The notes beneath the pieces were generated by a model. The model had not been told where the DNA came from, did not search any database, and saw only the letters and a list, made by a program, of their open reading frames with translations. Of a DNA stretch of 64,000 nt, positions 32,907-43,093 are shown piece by piece. The translations under genes and the position numbers were made by a program. Source of the stretch: an uncultured Myxococcales bacterium (GTDB lineage: Bacteria; Myxococcota_A; Polyangia; Polyangiales; Polyangiaceae); contig CALMUT010000080.1 in the NCBI GenBank assembly GCA_937872925.1, positions 47,101 to 111,100 of the forward strand, given 5' to 3'. Every line of letters starts with the position of its first letter. Within the stretch, counting starts at the first letter, position 1.

Positions 32907-34847
32907 TCAGCCGCTGGTCGCGGGTTTCGGAGCGCCGAAGATGCTCGCGGGGCGCTTCTTCTCTTTTTGCTGATCCGAACGCTTGTCGGACCAGCTGGGA
33001 ATGAGGACCTTTTCCTTCGGCGGAAGCTCTCGGCCCTCCACGGAGGCTTTGATCTCGCTTGAATCCAAGGTTTCCCGCTCCAGCAAGGCTTCGGCGAGGC
33101 GATCGAGCTCCGCGCGGTGCTTCGTCACAACGTCGTGCGCAATCTGATACTGCTCGTCGAGGATGCGGCGCATCTCTTCGTCAATCGCCTGTGCGGTGGC
33201 CTGGGAGTAGTCGTCACGGCGGGACGCGAACTCGCGACCCAGGAACACACTCTCCTCGTTCTCGCCATAGGCTACCGGACCGAGTTTGTCCGTCATGCCG
33301 AGTTCACAGACCATGGAGCGAGCGAGGCGCGTCGCTCGCTTGATATCATCTTGAGCGCCGGTCGTGATTTCGCCAAATACAACTTCTTCGGCAACGCGCC
33401 CGCCCAGAGCCATGGCAATGCGCGCCAAGGTTTGGCCACGGGTCATCAGGTGACGGTCCTCTACGGGTAGGAACTGAGTCACGCCCAATGCCGAGCCACG
33501 CGGAATGATGGACACCTTGTGCACCGGGTCGTTGCCCTCCACCATCATGCCAACCAGGGTATGCCCGGATTCGTGCCAGGCGGCGGTGCGGCGCTCTTGC
33601 TCGCTCATCACCAAGCTGCGGCGTTCGGTGCCCATCAGGACTTTGTCCTTCGCAAGCTCGAAGTCGACCATGGCAACGGCGTCCTTGTCCTGGCGAGCCG
33701 CGAGCAGCGCCGCTTCGTTGACGAGATTCTCCAAATCCGCTCCGACGAATCCCGGCGTGCCAGCGGCCAGAATGCCGAGTTCGACGTCATTGGAGAGCGG
33801 CACTTTCTTGGTGTGCACGCCAAGAATGCCCTCGCGGCCTCGCACATCCGGACGAGGAACGATGATGCGGCGATCGAAGCGACCAGGGCGCAGAATGGCC
33901 GGGTCCAGCACGTCGGGGCGGTTGGTGGCGGCGATGATGATCACGCCCTCGTTGGACTCGAATCCGTCCATTTCCACGAGCAACTGGTTCAAGGTCTGCT
34001 CGCGTTCGTCGTGACCGCCCCCCAGCCCGGCGCCGCGATGGCGTCCGACCGCGTCAATCTCGTCGATGAAGATGATGCAGGGAGCGTGCTTCTTGCCCTG
34101 TTCGAAGAGGTCCCGCACCCGGCTGGCGCCGACGCCGACGAACATCTCCACGAAGTCTGAGCCGGAGATACTGAAGAACGGCACGCCGGCTTCCCCGGCG
34201 ATAGCTCGGGCGAGAAGAGTTTTGCCGGTGCCGGGCGGCCCCATCATCAGGACCCCCTTAGGAATGCGACCGCCGAGCTTTTGAAACTTCTTCGGATCCT
34301 TGAGAAACGCGATGATCTCTTCTACTTCGTCCTTGGCTTCGTCGATGCCCGCAACATCGGCGAAGGTGATCTTATTCTGCGCTTCGTTCAACAGGCGCGC
34401 TCGGCTCTTGCCGAAGCTCATCGCTTTGCCACCGCCAGCCTGCAGCTGGCGCATGAACAGATAGAACAGCACCAGCAGGAACAGCATCGGCAGCAGGATC
34501 GTCAGCGTCGTCGAGAGGAATGGATTCGTCTCGTCCTTCTGGAAACTGACCTTCACGTTGTTCTTCAGCAGTTCGGTAACGACCTCGTCGCTCTCTGGCC
34601 CGATGCTGATGCCGCGCTCTGGCGTGCCCTTGCTCGCTGGGTTCTTGATCTGGAACGTGTACTCGCGCTCCTTGATTTCGACAGCGTCGACGTGGCGCTG
34701 TTCGCGTGGCGCCTGCACAAGTCCCATGAACTCGCTGAAGGGCATGGGCTGGCGCTGAGGACCATCCGGGCTGAGGAATTGCCAGATGGCCAGAAACGCG
34801 ACGATGAGAACGACCCAGAGCAAAAGGGTCTTGTGGGGCTGCTTCAC
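32907..34847 (-). CDS. ftsH: ATP-dependent zinc metalloprotease FtsH
   Basis: 646 residues. Helix 1 at about 7-24, periplasmic segment 25-110, helix 2 about 112-132, AAA+ module with Walker A GPPGTGKT at 203-210, Walker [11 protein letters not shown], second-region [10 protein letters not shown] with arginine finger RPGRFDRR. Zinc site HESGH (H425, E426, H429). Degrades membrane proteins and regulators in the inner membrane. The tilS gene lies just upstream on the same strand, a common neighbour of ftsH. Confidence 0.97.
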   Translation of the reverse strand: MKQPHKTLLLWVVLIVAFLAIWQFLSPDGPQRQPMPFSEFMGLVQAPREQRHVDAVEIKEREYTFQIKNPASKGTPERGISIGPESDEVVTELLKNNVKVSFQKDETNPFLSTTLTILLPMLFLLVLFYLFMRQLQAGGGKAMSFGKSRARLLNEAQNKITFADVAGIDEAKDEVEEIIAFLKDPKKFQKLGGRIPKGVLMMGPPGTGKTLLARAIAGEAGVPFFSISGSDFVEMFVGVGASRVRDLFEQGKKHAPCIIFIDEIDAVGRHRGAGLGGGHDEREQTLNQLLVEMDGFESNEGVIIIAATNRPDVLDPAILRPGRFDRRIIVPRPDVRGREGILGVHTKKVPLSNDVELGILAAGTPGFVGADLENLVNEAALLAARQDKDAVAMVDFELAKDKVLMGTERRSLVMSEQERRTAAWHESGHTLVGMMVEGNDPVHKVSIIPRGSALGVTQFLPVEDRHLMTRGQTLARIAMALGGRVAEEVVFGEITTGAQDDIKRATRLARSMVCELGMTDKLGPVAYGENEESVFLGREFASRRDDYSQATAQAIDEEMRRILDEQYQIAHDVVTKHRAELDRLAEALLERETLDSSEIKASVEGRELPPKEKVLIPSWSDKRSDQQKEKKRPASIFGAPKPATSG

Positions 34848-34957
34848 GAACTACCTCGAAGAAAACCTGAAAGGGCGCAGGCGGGGCTATTGATCATGCC
34901 ATCCGAGAGGGGCGGCGTCGATTAGGGCGCTTGGAAAAGACGATCCTAGATACAGGC

Positions 34958-35845
34958 TTAATCACTTTTCGCCTGCTTGGCAGCCCCCAAGGCCGGCTCG
35001 ACCACGATTCCGCCGGATCCGAGGCGGGCCACGCGGCCGCCAGGGAGCGCGACCCGGGCTTTTCGCGACCGCCGCATCAACAATTGGCCGAGGGCGTTGC
35101 GCTGGGCGCGGGATAAATTCAAGGGGATCCCCGCTTCGTCCAGGATCTCTGGGAGCGGGTCTGCAGCGGCCGAATCCGCCAGTGCGTTCAGGTGTTCCAC
35201 GATGCCCGGGGACAGAGAGGTCAAGAAAGGCATCAGCTCGTGCCGCACTCGCACGCGCAAGAACCGCTTGTCCAGATTGCTCGGGTCCTCCGCAAACGCC
35301 ACCCGGTGGCGCTTTAGGTGCGCCAGGATGTCGCTCTTTCGACTGCGAATCATCGGGCGCAAACGCAAGCCACTGCGAGCGGGAAGCACCGCCAGGGCGC
35401 CAGCGCTGGTCCCGCGCAAGAGTCGCAAGAGCACGGTCTCCGCGCGATCGTCTGCATGGTGCGCCGTCACGACGTGGCTAGCTCCACAGTCCTTGGCCGC
35501 GGCTTCAAGGTCCGCGTAACGCGCGGCCCGGGCGCGCGCCATCAAGTTTCCCCCTGCGTCGACCCGCAAGACCCCCACCGAAAACGGCACCTCGAGTTCC
35601 GCGGCAAGGGCACGTACGAGCTCGCGCTCGCCTTCCGCCTCCGGGCGCAGCCCGTGGTCGACGCAGCGCACGCTCAGCTCGAAGCCGAGGCGCTCGCGCA
35701 GCATGCCCATGGCGTGGAGCAGCGCCTGGGAATCAGGCCCCCCGGACGCCGCGATCAATAGCCGCGTACCGGACGCCAAGCCACACTCGCCCCTCAGAGA
35801 GCGCTTCAACAGCGTCAGCAGAGTCGGCGGATGCGAGCGTGTCAT
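34958..35845 (-). CDS. tilS: tRNA(Ile)-lysidine synthetase TilS
   Basis: 295 residues. PP-loop ATP pyrophosphatase motif AASGGPDSQALL at about 29-40, then HHADDRAETVLLRLLRG, RPMIRSRKSDI and a C-terminal helical region. It attaches lysine to C34 of the tRNA-Ile with the CAU anticodon, making it read AUA. Shorter than E. coli TilS and lacking its full C-terminal domain, as in other compact versions. Located immediately before ftsH. Confidence 0.93.
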   Translation of the reverse strand: MTRSHPPTLLTLLKRSLRGECGLASGTRLLIAASGGPDSQALLHAMGMLRERLGFELSVRCVDHGLRPEAEGERELVRALAAELEVPFSVGVLRVDAGGNLMARARAARYADLEAAAKDCGASHVVTAHHADDRAETVLLRLLRGTSAGALAVLPARSGLRLRPMIRSRKSDILAHLKRHRVAFAEDPSNLDKRFLRVRVRHELMPFLTSLSPGIVEHLNALADSAAADPLPEILDEAGIPLNLSRAQRNALGQLLMRRSRKARVALPGGRVARLGSGGIVVEPALGAAKQAKSD

Positions 35846-35902
35846 GGCAACCCTGCGATAGCGCAGCGGACGCCTCGCGCAAAACCCCGCCGCTGCTCTG
35901 CT

Positions 35903-36097
35903 TCAGGCCAGCTCGAACTCCTTGCAAAACACCACGACCTCGCTCTTTTCGAGGTCCCGCCGCCGGTGATCTTCCGTGGGGTACTCGTGAGCGCAGCGCT
36001 CCCGCTCCAGCTCGAAGTGAGCACAATCTTCGCAGCAGAAACGCAGCGCATAACGTTTCGCTTGGGCGCGAAACGTCGCGTCGACCTTGGACTGCAC
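35903..36097 (-). CDS. Small Cys-rich protein
   Basis: 64 residues. Cys pattern FCCEDCAHF ... RERCAHEYP ... VVFCKEF gives five cysteines plus histidines, suggestive of a metal-binding knuckle. The compact charged C-terminus (RRRDLEKSEVVVFCKEFELA) reads like a real conserved protein. It sits in the gap between tilS and a lipoprotein, all on the minus strand. No function known. Confidence 0.6.
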   Translation of the reverse strand: MQSKVDATFRAQAKRYALRFCCEDCAHFELERERCAHEYPTEDHRRRDLEKSEVVVFCKEFELA

Positions 36098-36126
36098 CTA
36101 GGCCTGACTCAGTGGACGCACAGGCC

Positions 36127-37854
36127 TCACTTCGCGCATTTCAGCAGCGCCCAGCCGCCCATCACGTCGCCGGAAGCGAATTGAGACTTGTTCACCCACA
36201 CCACCGCAACGCGACTGCGGGCGGCAGCGATGGCGACGCGATCACCATCGAAGCCTTCGAGGATGCCGCCTCCCAGGTCCGAAGCCAAGGCGACGGAATC
36301 CGCGGCGGAACTGGAAAGCGTTCCCATGGCGCCGCTAATGCGGTGCACAGACATGCCTTGGCCAGTTGCAGTGACAATCAAGAGATTGTCCCGCAGGGTT
36401 GTCATGGCGGCACTCTTGAGGACGCCACTGCCCACGGTTCCAGAAGCGTGTTCGGAAACCGTCGAGCCGGCGAGCTGGGCAGCTTTCCAAGTAGCTCCCG
36501 ATGCAGTCGGGACCAGCGCGGCAGCCTTGTCGTCCCAAGCCGTGGCGGCAGCCCAATTTGCATCCGGTAGAAACACGTCGCCCTTTGCATCGAGGGTGTC
36601 CGAAGTATTGGGCCCCACGCGAATGACCACCTGAGACGGCGTGCCGCCGTCGCCGCCGCCAGTGCCGGGAATCGACCCGACGAAGGCGCGCACCTGGCTG
36701 CTGGTCACGACGTGCGCGAAGGGAATGTTGTCCGCGCCGAGAGGGTTCTGCACCGGCACGTTCTTGAACTTGGGCCCTTGGGCAGCGCCCGGTGGGGCCG
36801 ACAAGACGACGCGCTGGATATCGCCGGTCGTCGGCCCTTGCTCGATGCGATAGACGAGCTCGAAATCCGAGGGCGCCGCTCCCTGGGCGGCAGCTCCCGT
36901 CGGCGACACCATGGTGAATTTCTGGAACGCCACATTGCGGGGGCCCGAGGGGGCCGCGTGCAGCTCTCCCTTTTCGTCGAAGGGCATCAACAGCACGCCG
37001 CCACCGTCGCCACAATTCGGCAGGCTGGCCGCCGCAAGGCCGGCGCCGTTCGCGAATGCAATGCCGAGCCCGTCCGACGAGGCGCCCCCGCTACAGGTCA
37101 GCTTGTTCGCAGCCAAATCCACGGCGGCACGAACCGACGGCGCACCACAGTCCGAAAGCCCAATCAGTCGCACTTGCCCGGTGTCACCGCCAGAGCTCAT
37201 GTCGCGGACCGCCACAACGAAACCTTCTGGTGTCGCCACGATGCCAGGGCCGCTGATGATCGCCGAAGAGTCCGCAGGCGCCGGCAGTGGGCCCGAAGCC
37301 GCGACAGTCAAGGGGCAGTCCGCCACGTCGGCGTCGTCGATCACGCACTCGCCAGACTTCACGCACGAGCCCTTTTCGCAGATCTTTGGCGACTCGCAGC
37401 CCGGCCCGTTCAGAAGATTGCACGCGCAGGTGGGAGCACCTTCTGCCGTCTGAGCGGACCAATCGCACACTGCGATACGCACCTCCCGCACATCCTCGAG
37501 ATTTGCAGCCGTGCACCCGAAGCCAACGACGCCGCAGCTGTCGTTACGCACGAGCGCCGCGAAGCCGTACTTCACTTTGTCTAGGTCGCCGACGTCCGGC
37601 AGCTTCGAATCGATGGGTACAACCTTTCGGTACACCGCACCGTCGGTGCGACCGGCTTTGAGGTCTTCATCAGCTGGGCAGCCGTTTCGGAATACGACGA
37701 ACTCGGTGTACGAGCCGCTTTCCCGAAACGCCGTATTGTTGATCTCCACGCATGGATCGCGCAGCCCGATCTTCACCCCAGGCTTCTCTGCGCACGAGGG
37801 AAAGCAAACGCCCACCACCAGGAGCGCTAGACAAACGGACGCGACCTTCCTCAT
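36127..37854 (-). CDS. Large Cys-rich lipoprotein, hypothetical
   Basis: 575 residues. Lipoprotein signal with lipobox FPSC (Cys21). Residues about 30-180 hold many cysteines (CGVVGFGC, CDWSAQ..., CACNLLNGPGCESPKICEKGSC) that resemble a small disulfide-rich module. The rest is beta-strand rich with repeated Gly/Val segments (VRLIGLSDCG, GVLLMPFDEKG, VAIAAARSRVAVVWV), consistent with a beta-propeller-like surface protein. The start overlaps the kinase stop by four bases (ATGA), so it is cotranslated with the kinase and may be its extracytoplasmic partner or sensor. No ligand known. Confidence 0.72.
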   Translation of the reverse strand: MRKVASVCLALLVVGVCFPSCAEKPGVKIGLRDPCVEINNTAFRESGSYTEFVVFRNGCPADEDLKAGRTDGAVYRKVVPIDSKLPDVGDLDKVKYGFAALVRNDSCGVVGFGCTAANLEDVREVRIAVCDWSAQTAEGAPTCACNLLNGPGCESPKICEKGSCVKSGECVIDDADVADCPLTVAASGPLPAPADSSAIISGPGIVATPEGFVVAVRDMSSGGDTGQVRLIGLSDCGAPSVRAAVDLAANKLTCSGGASSDGLGIAFANGAGLAAASLPNCGDGGGVLLMPFDEKGELHAAPSGPRNVAFQKFTMVSPTGAAAQGAAPSDFELVYRIEQGPTTGDIQRVVLSAPPGAAQGPKFKNVPVQNPLGADNIPFAHVVTSSQVRAFVGSIPGTGGGDGGTPSQVVIRVGPNTSDTLDAKGDVFLPDANWAAATAWDDKAAALVPTASGATWKAAQLAGSTVSEHASGTVGSGVLKSAAMTTLRDNLLIVTATGQGMSVHRISGAMGTLSSSAADSVALASDLGGGILEGFDGDRVAIAAARSRVAVVWVNKSQFASGDVMGGWALLKCAK

Positions 37855-40322
37855 GGGTCCATATTCACGCGGCGAGCGGTCGTAACGCCAGGCTGGATCG
37901 TCACTCCTATGGATTTCGTGACGGAGCCCTTCTTCAACACCACGCCATGGCTCCCTGCCGACAGCGGACGGCGGACTACGGGAGAGGGACCGAGGTTGCG
38001 GCCGCCCGCGATGACGTTGTCACAGGCTGGCGCGCACATGATCGTCAAAAACCCCGGCTCTTTGCTGGTCGCAGCCGGCGCGGGGGCGGCGGGGGATGGG
38101 ACCGCCTTGTAGCCGCCATAGGTTGGTTTGGGGGCACCACCGGCGGCTGGTTTGGGCTTCGGGGGCTCTTGGGGCAGCGTGGTCGGGTCCACGGCGGTCG
38201 CCACTGGAACTCCGGTTGGCGCCGCAGCAGTGGCCACAGGCGCCGTCGGAGCCGGGGGTGGGGCCGACGTGGCGGCCGGCTGGGGCGGAGCCGCAGTGAT
38301 CTGAGCGGTGGGCGCGGCCTGCGGGGTCGGTTTCTCCGTCAGCTTCAGCACCACCAGCGCCGTGAGGGTCAGCGCAATCAGAGTCGTTGCCGCCGCGATC
38401 ACGGCAATGAGTACAGACGACTTGCCCTCGCGTTGCTGCGTCTGCGTCGGATACGGCCCGCTGGGCACCGCGTATTGCATCGGGGCGGCGGACGCGGCGG
38501 GCCCAGACTGTGGCGCCATCATGTGCGCCTGGGGCGGCATGGTCTCGCTCGCCATCAGCATCGGCGCGACCACGACAGCGTCGTCGGGCTGCGGCGCGGC
38601 AGGGCGATACGGCTTTGGTGGCTCGTGAACCGTACTGATGGTCTGGTTCTCTTCCATTTCGGACGGAGGAGCCATCACGCACGTCACGGCGTCTTCATCT
38701 TCGTCCGCGTAGTCGTGCATCTCGAATCCGCCCTGAGACGCGGAAGGCGAAGACGACGCGGCCGGACTGGAGCCATAGCGGGGCAATGCGGTGCTCGGAG
38801 TCGGCGGCGGGGGACCGAGCCCCAGGGACGTAGATTTGCGCGGATCGCGAACCGCGTCGGGCACGAAGGGCATGCCCGTCACTCGGGTCTTCGCCAGCTC
38901 GTCGTCTTCGTCGGGATCCAAGATGTCCGAGCTATCCGTATTGGTTGCGGTGCCGTAGCTTGGCAGCGGACGTTCCCCTGGGCTCGAACCGAGCGGGCGG
39001 CTGCGATCCCACTGAGGAGCGGCGGCAGGAGGTCGATTGGACATGGCTAGCGTCTGGGGTTTGTTGTTTGGTGCGGATGCTGCCGGTCTGGGTGGAGCGC
39101 CCGCTGTCGGGGCACCAGCCGCGGGCCGAGGCGGTTGTCGCGGAACTTCTTTCACGTCCGAACGGAAGGAAAGCAGGCTCACCTCATCGTCCTCAGGGAT
39201 TGCTCCGGCGTTACCCTCCAACTGGTCCAGTGAAATGGTTTGCGTTACCTCGGCAGCCCATTGCAGATGGGCTTCACGCCTCTGGTACCGATCACTTAGC
39301 ACGTGCTTCACGTAGGCGCCGATTTCTTCGGGGCCAACGAACGCTCCAGCACGCATCAGGTACTGCTGCAGCGCTCGGGAGACGTCGCGTGCCGACTGGA
39401 ACCGACGCTCGGCGTCCTTGGCCAGAGCCCGCATCACCACGGATTCGAGTTCCACCGGATAGTTCTGAACGATGGTGGACGGGGGTGGGACAACGCAGGC
39501 TTGCACGCGCTCTAGAGTTTCAAGATCGCTGTCCATGCGGAACAGTCGTCGCCCGGTCGTCAATTCCCAAAGCACGACCCCAAGGGCGAAGATGTCCGTC
39601 CTGCGGTCGATGGCCCCCCCGCGCACTTGCTCCGGGCTCATGTACGCGAGCTTGCCCTTCAACGTGCCGGCGCGCGTATTGGACAGCCGCCCCGTAACCT
39701 TGGCGATACCGAAATCCACGACCTTGACGGAGCCGTCGTAGGTGAGAAACAGGTTGTGCGGTGTGACGTCCCGATGCACGAGATTCAGTAAGTTGCCGTC
39801 TTTGTCGCGCAGCTCGTGGGCGGCGTGTAGTCCTTCTGCGGAGTCTGCGACCATCTTGGCCGCTACTTGCGGTCCCATCAGCGGCGCGCCGGACTCTTCG
39901 ACAGCGCGCATGACCTCGCGCAGCGGTTCGCCGTGCAGGTACTCCATCGCGATCCAGTAGGTGTCGCGGTGTTTGCCGAGGTCAAACACCTGCGCCACAT
40001 TTGGATGGGAAATGCGCGCTGCAATGCGCGCCTCGTCCAAGAACATCCTGATGAAGGTTTCGTCTTCAGCGAGATGCTTGTGGATGCGCTTGATCGCTAC
40101 CCACTTTTGGAACCCACCCGGACCGTCGGCACGCGCCAGGTGCACGCTGGCCATGCCGCCAACACCGATTTCGTCAACGATGCGGTAGCGCCCGAGGAAA
40201 TAGGTGCCGCCACCAGGAAGTGACGGCTCGGATCCCTCCGCCAGGGCGCGCTCGCGGTCACCCGAACCAGCGCCACCTGGGGCTGGACGTGGCGGACCAC
40301 CGGGAGCAGCGTCGTTTGCCAT
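37851..40322 (-). CDS. Hanks-type Ser/Thr protein kinase, single transmembrane
   Basis: 823 residues. Kinase domain about 43-315: IGVGGMASV glycine loop, Lys78 in VAIKR, HRD at 183-185 (VHRDVTPHN), DFG at 203-205, LAYMSPEQ. Its HRDVTPHN is a common variant in myxobacterial kinases. A long Pro/Ala/Ser-rich linker (about 380-640), helix about 645-667, then Pro/Ala linker and a short PEGA-like C-terminal domain (PGFLTIMCAPACDNVIAGGRNLG). The start codon lies directly after the stop of the TPR gene at 40323, and its stop overlaps the lipoprotein gene. A three-gene signalling operon. Confidence 0.94.
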   Translation of the reverse strand: MANDAAPGGPPRPAPGGAGSGDRERALAEGSEPSLPGGGTYFLGRYRIVDEIGVGGMASVHLARADGPGGFQKWVAIKRIHKHLAEDETFIRMFLDEARIAARISHPNVAQVFDLGKHRDTYWIAMEYLHGEPLREVMRAVEESGAPLMGPQVAAKMVADSAEGLHAAHELRDKDGNLLNLVHRDVTPHNLFLTYDGSVKVVDFGIAKVTGRLSNTRAGTLKGKLAYMSPEQVRGGAIDRRTDIFALGVVLWELTTGRRLFRMDSDLETLERVQACVVPPPSTIVQNYPVELESVVMRALAKDAERRFQSARDVSRALQQYLMRAGAFVGPEEIGAYVKHVLSDRYQRREAHLQWAAEVTQTISLDQLEGNAGAIPEDDEVSLLSFRSDVKEVPRQPPRPAAGAPTAGAPPRPAASAPNNKPQTLAMSNRPPAAAPQWDRSRPLGSSPGERPLPSYGTATNTDSSDILDPDEDDELAKTRVTGMPFVPDAVRDPRKSTSLGLGPPPPTPSTALPRYGSSPAASSSPSASQGGFEMHDYADEDEDAVTCVMAPPSEMEENQTISTVHEPPKPYRPAAPQPDDAVVVAPMLMASETMPPQAHMMAPQSGPAASAAPMQYAVPSGPYPTQTQQREGKSSVLIAVIAAATTLIALTLTALVVLKLTEKPTPQAAPTAQITAAPPQPAATSAPPPAPTAPVATAAAPTGVPVATAVDPTTLPQEPPKPKPAAGGAPKPTYGGYKAVPSPAAPAPAATSKEPGFLTIMCAPACDNVIAGGRNLGPSPVVRRPLSAGSHGVVLKKGSVTKSIGVTIQPGVTTARRVNMDP

Positions 40323-41192
40323 CTAGTTCCAGGTGGGCGAACCCACATTCACCTCGTCGGGTGGCCGGGTCGCTGCATAGAGAATGACACCGCCCACCAA
40401 CACTGCGCCGCCGACAATCCAGGGCAGCGGCCCGTCCAACGAGAAAAAGTTGGACTTCTCTTCCTTCTTCTTGGGTTTTTCGCCCATCGGTTCGTCGGAG
40501 ATGTCCGACATCTCCCGAACGCCCTCGACTTTGATCTTCGTCTCTGCGGTCGTCCACGAGTTGTTCTGGCCGTCCACCGCCGCCGCTTTGATCTTCAGTC
40601 GCGCGCCACGAATTGCCACGCGTTTCGGAAACTCGAAGGTAACCTTCGGCTCTGACGGTGCCTTTCGACGCCAGCGCTTCCCAGTCACAGGGTCCTCGAT
40701 CGTGACGGCAATTTCGGCAACGAGTACGGCAAAGCCCTCAGGGATGGTCGTCTCTATTTTGAAACCCTTCTGCGCCGGCACCGTCTCTGGAGCGGCGATG
40801 GTGATCTCGAGCTTCGCACCGTCTAGCTGTCCGGCTTCGGCCTGGGCTTTCGTATAGAGCTTCTTCGCGATCGGTCCGCTATCGGCAGGCAACTCGAAGC
40901 CCGGATCGATGGAGGACGCGACACGGAACGCACTCAGCGCTCCGTTCTTGTCGCCCACTGCGGCTTTGACGGTGCCGATGCGCGAGTACGCGATCACGAC
41001 CTCATTCGGCTCGAGTCCACCCTCCGCGAGGGCGTCCTGGTACAGCTTCATCGCCTTCTCGAGTTCGGCGGTGTGCCAAGCAGCATCCGCCTGGCCGAAT
41101 GCTTTCGGGGTCGCGTGTGCAGGAGCTGCGATGGTGAGCACCGCCCACATCACCGCCGCGAGTACGTTCAGCCCAACTGTACGGGAAACCAT
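40323..41192 (-). CDS. TPR-containing exported protein with C-terminal membrane anchor
   Basis: 289 residues. Signal peptide ending AHA, TPR-like repeats in about 28-110 (AFGQADAAWHTAELEKAMKLYQ, EVVIAYSRIGTVKAAVG), beta-rich middle (LEITIAAPETVPAQKGFKIET), and a helix at about 255-275 (WIVGGAVLVGGVILYAA) near the end. It ends exactly where the kinase starts. Similar TPR/kinase pairs occur in myxobacteria; it probably scaffolds or senses for the kinase. Function inferred from position. Confidence 0.72.
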   Translation of the reverse strand: MVSRTVGLNVLAAVMWAVLTIAAPAHATPKAFGQADAAWHTAELEKAMKLYQDALAEGGLEPNEVVIAYSRIGTVKAAVGDKNGALSAFRVASSIDPGFELPADSGPIAKKLYTKAQAEAGQLDGAKLEITIAAPETVPAQKGFKIETTIPEGFAVLVAEIAVTIEDPVTGKRWRRKAPSEPKVTFEFPKRVAIRGARLKIKAAAVDGQNNSWTTAETKIKVEGVREMSDISDEPMGEKPKKKEEKSNFFSLDGPLPWIVGGAVLVGGVILYAATRPPDEVNVGSPTWN

Positions 41193-41299
41193 GAAAATCC
41201 TTTAGGAAGCGTAGCGGCGCGGCCCTCTTGAATCAACCCAAGCGGCGAGGGTCGAATAGGCGTGTTTGTGGGACAAGGTGTGTACTGCCGAGTGGTTTC

Positions 41300-41917
41300 T
41301 CATGGAAATGGCTGCGCGGGCTGCCCTCTTTCGAAGAAGAACCGAAACCAGCCGGTGACGGTGCTCATCCGTTCGGGGTCGATGCTGCCGTCGGAAAGGG
41401 TGTGCCGGGGGTCCGCGAAGCTGGCTTCGAACTTCGCTTCAGTAAGTCGGTCGTCCGCACTGTCTTCGTTCAGGTCGCCGCTGAACAGCGCATCGAAGGT
41501 GATCGTCCCGTCCACAGCGTACAGCGTTCCGTTCTGCGCGTGACAAGTGTCATGTAGATAAAGCGAGAGACTCACGATGGGGGGGTCTCCGTCGAAGGTC
41601 ACCGGTGCCCCTACGGGCTTCACGCCGGGAGGCAACCCGACCCTCACGTTCTGCCCCAAGCGGGAAGAGCGAATACCCGAGACGTCGTTGACCAACACGA
41701 TGAGACCGTCGGAAACTTCCTCGATGTTGTCGCCGCGCTGGATCCGCATGCTTAGGGTATTGCGATACGGGTTGGCCCCGAAGAACGTGGGATCTAAACT
41801 AAAGGGACCGTTCCAACAGTCTTCGATGTAGAGCCGGTCACTCTGGACTTCGCCGTCCCCTTCGCTCGTCGAACAGCCGAGGGCACCAAGAGCAAGCAGC
41901 AATATCAAGCGTTTCAC
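41300..41917 (-). CDS. Hypothetical lipoprotein
   Basis: 205 residues, lipobox GALGC (Cys15). Mature part is beta-rich with two Cys (EDCWNGPF, HDTCHAQ) and a central stretch NTLSMRIQRGDNIEEVSDGLIVLVND. Not recognised. The start overlaps the mnmA stop (ATGA), so it is cotranslated with mnmA, although no functional link is evident. Confidence 0.7.
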   Translation of the reverse strand: MKRLILLLALGALGCSTSEGDGEVQSDRLYIEDCWNGPFSLDPTFFGANPYRNTLSMRIQRGDNIEEVSDGLIVLVNDVSGIRSSRLGQNVRVGLPPGVKPVGAPVTFDGDPPIVSLSLYLHDTCHAQNGTLYAVDGTITFDALFSGDLNEDSADDRLTEAKFEASFADPRHTLSDGSIDPERMSTVTGWFRFFFERGQPAQPFP

Positions 41918-43017
41918 AACGTCGCCTCAAGGGGTTCGTGTGTCACCTGGCGCAAGCTGGTGCCCGTGATCAATCCGCCGCCCAACACGCGGTCGCCGTC
42001 GTAGAACACCGCATACTGCCCGGGCGCGACCACATCCACAGGGTGCTGCAGCACCACTTCAGCGCTGCCCGACCCGGAGAACTCGACGGTGGCCGGCACC
42101 GGTGCCTGCCGATAGCGGGTGACCACTTGGCAGCGACGGGCGGTGGTGGCGTCCACATGCAGCGCCACTTCGCTCAGGGCCAAGGCGTCCATCCGCGCGT
42201 CCGCGCGGGTACCGAGTTGCACACTGCCGCTGCTCGCGTCGACTTGCACCACGAATGCGCGGTAGCCCAAGGCAACGCCCAAGTTTTTGCGCTGACCCGG
42301 CGTGAAACGGTGCACGCCATCGTGCTGCCCAACGACAGCGCCCGTAGCATCGACCACGGGGCCGGGACGAAGACGGTCCCCCGCGCGCGCATCCACGAAG
42401 GCATCGTAGCGACCCGTCGGCACGAAACAGAGTTCCTGGCTCTCGCCCTTGGTGGCACCCGGCAGGCCCAGGCGCTCTGCTTCGGCGCGCACCTGCGTCT
42501 TAGTCAAGTCCCCCAGGGGAAATCGCAGCCGACGCAACGTGTCTGGCCCCAGCATGTGGAGGAAGTAGCTCTGATCTTTGTCCGTGTCGCGCCCGCGCAA
42601 CAGATGGGGTTCGGGACCGGCGACGCGAGCGTAGTGCCCCGTGGCGACCGCATCCGCACCGAGGGTGTCGGCGAGATGAAGGAGCTCCCGGACTTTCACG
42701 CCACGGTTGCAACGCACGCACGGGCTCGGGGTCGTGCCACTGAGATATGCATCCACGAAGGGATCGACTACTTCCTTCCGGAACAACTCGCGGCGGTCGA
42801 AGGCGTAGTGGGGAATGCCAAGATAGTCGGCCACGCGCCGGGCGTCGTGCACGTCTTCAGGTGCACAACAGCGCCCTTTGACACTGCCGTCGTCTGGGTA
42901 GTCCCAGAGGTGCAGCGTCACACCCACCACCTCCGCGCCGGACGCGTGCAGCACAGCCGCAGCCAGAGTCGAATCGACCCCGCCGCTCATGGCGACAATC
43001 ACGCGCTCTCGAGCCAC
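41914..43017 (-). CDS. mnmA: tRNA-specific 2-thiouridylase MnmA
   Basis: 367 residues from GTG 43017; a GTG at 43053 would add 12 residues. PP-loop AMSGGVDSTLAA near the N-terminus, then GRCCAPEDVHDAR, DYLGIPHYAFD, TPSPCVRCNRGVK (a catalytic Cys), GHYAR, KDQSYFLHML, SQELCFVP (second Cys), and a C-terminal beta-barrel. It makes the 2-thio group of U34 in Lys, Glu and Gln tRNAs. Confidence 0.94.
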   Translation of the reverse strand: MARERVIVAMSGGVDSTLAAAVLHASGAEVVGVTLHLWDYPDDGSVKGRCCAPEDVHDARRVADYLGIPHYAFDRRELFRKEVVDPFVDAYLSGTTPSPCVRCNRGVKVRELLHLADTLGADAVATGHYARVAGPEPHLLRGRDTDKDQSYFLHMLGPDTLRRLRFPLGDLTKTQVRAEAERLGLPGATKGESQELCFVPTGRYDAFVDARAGDRLRPGPVVDATGAVVGQHDGVHRFTPGQRKNLGVALGYRAFVVQVDASSGSVQLGTRADARMDALALSEVALHVDATTARRCQVVTRYRQAPVPATVEFSGSGSAEVVLQHPVDVVAPGQYAVFYDGDRVLGGGLITGTSLRQVTHEPLEATL

Positions 43018-43093
43018 GGCCCGAGAATAGCGCGCCCGGGCGCCTGACCCCACAAACTGTCCTTGTTCCAGGGGAAAACGCCGAAACGGGCCC

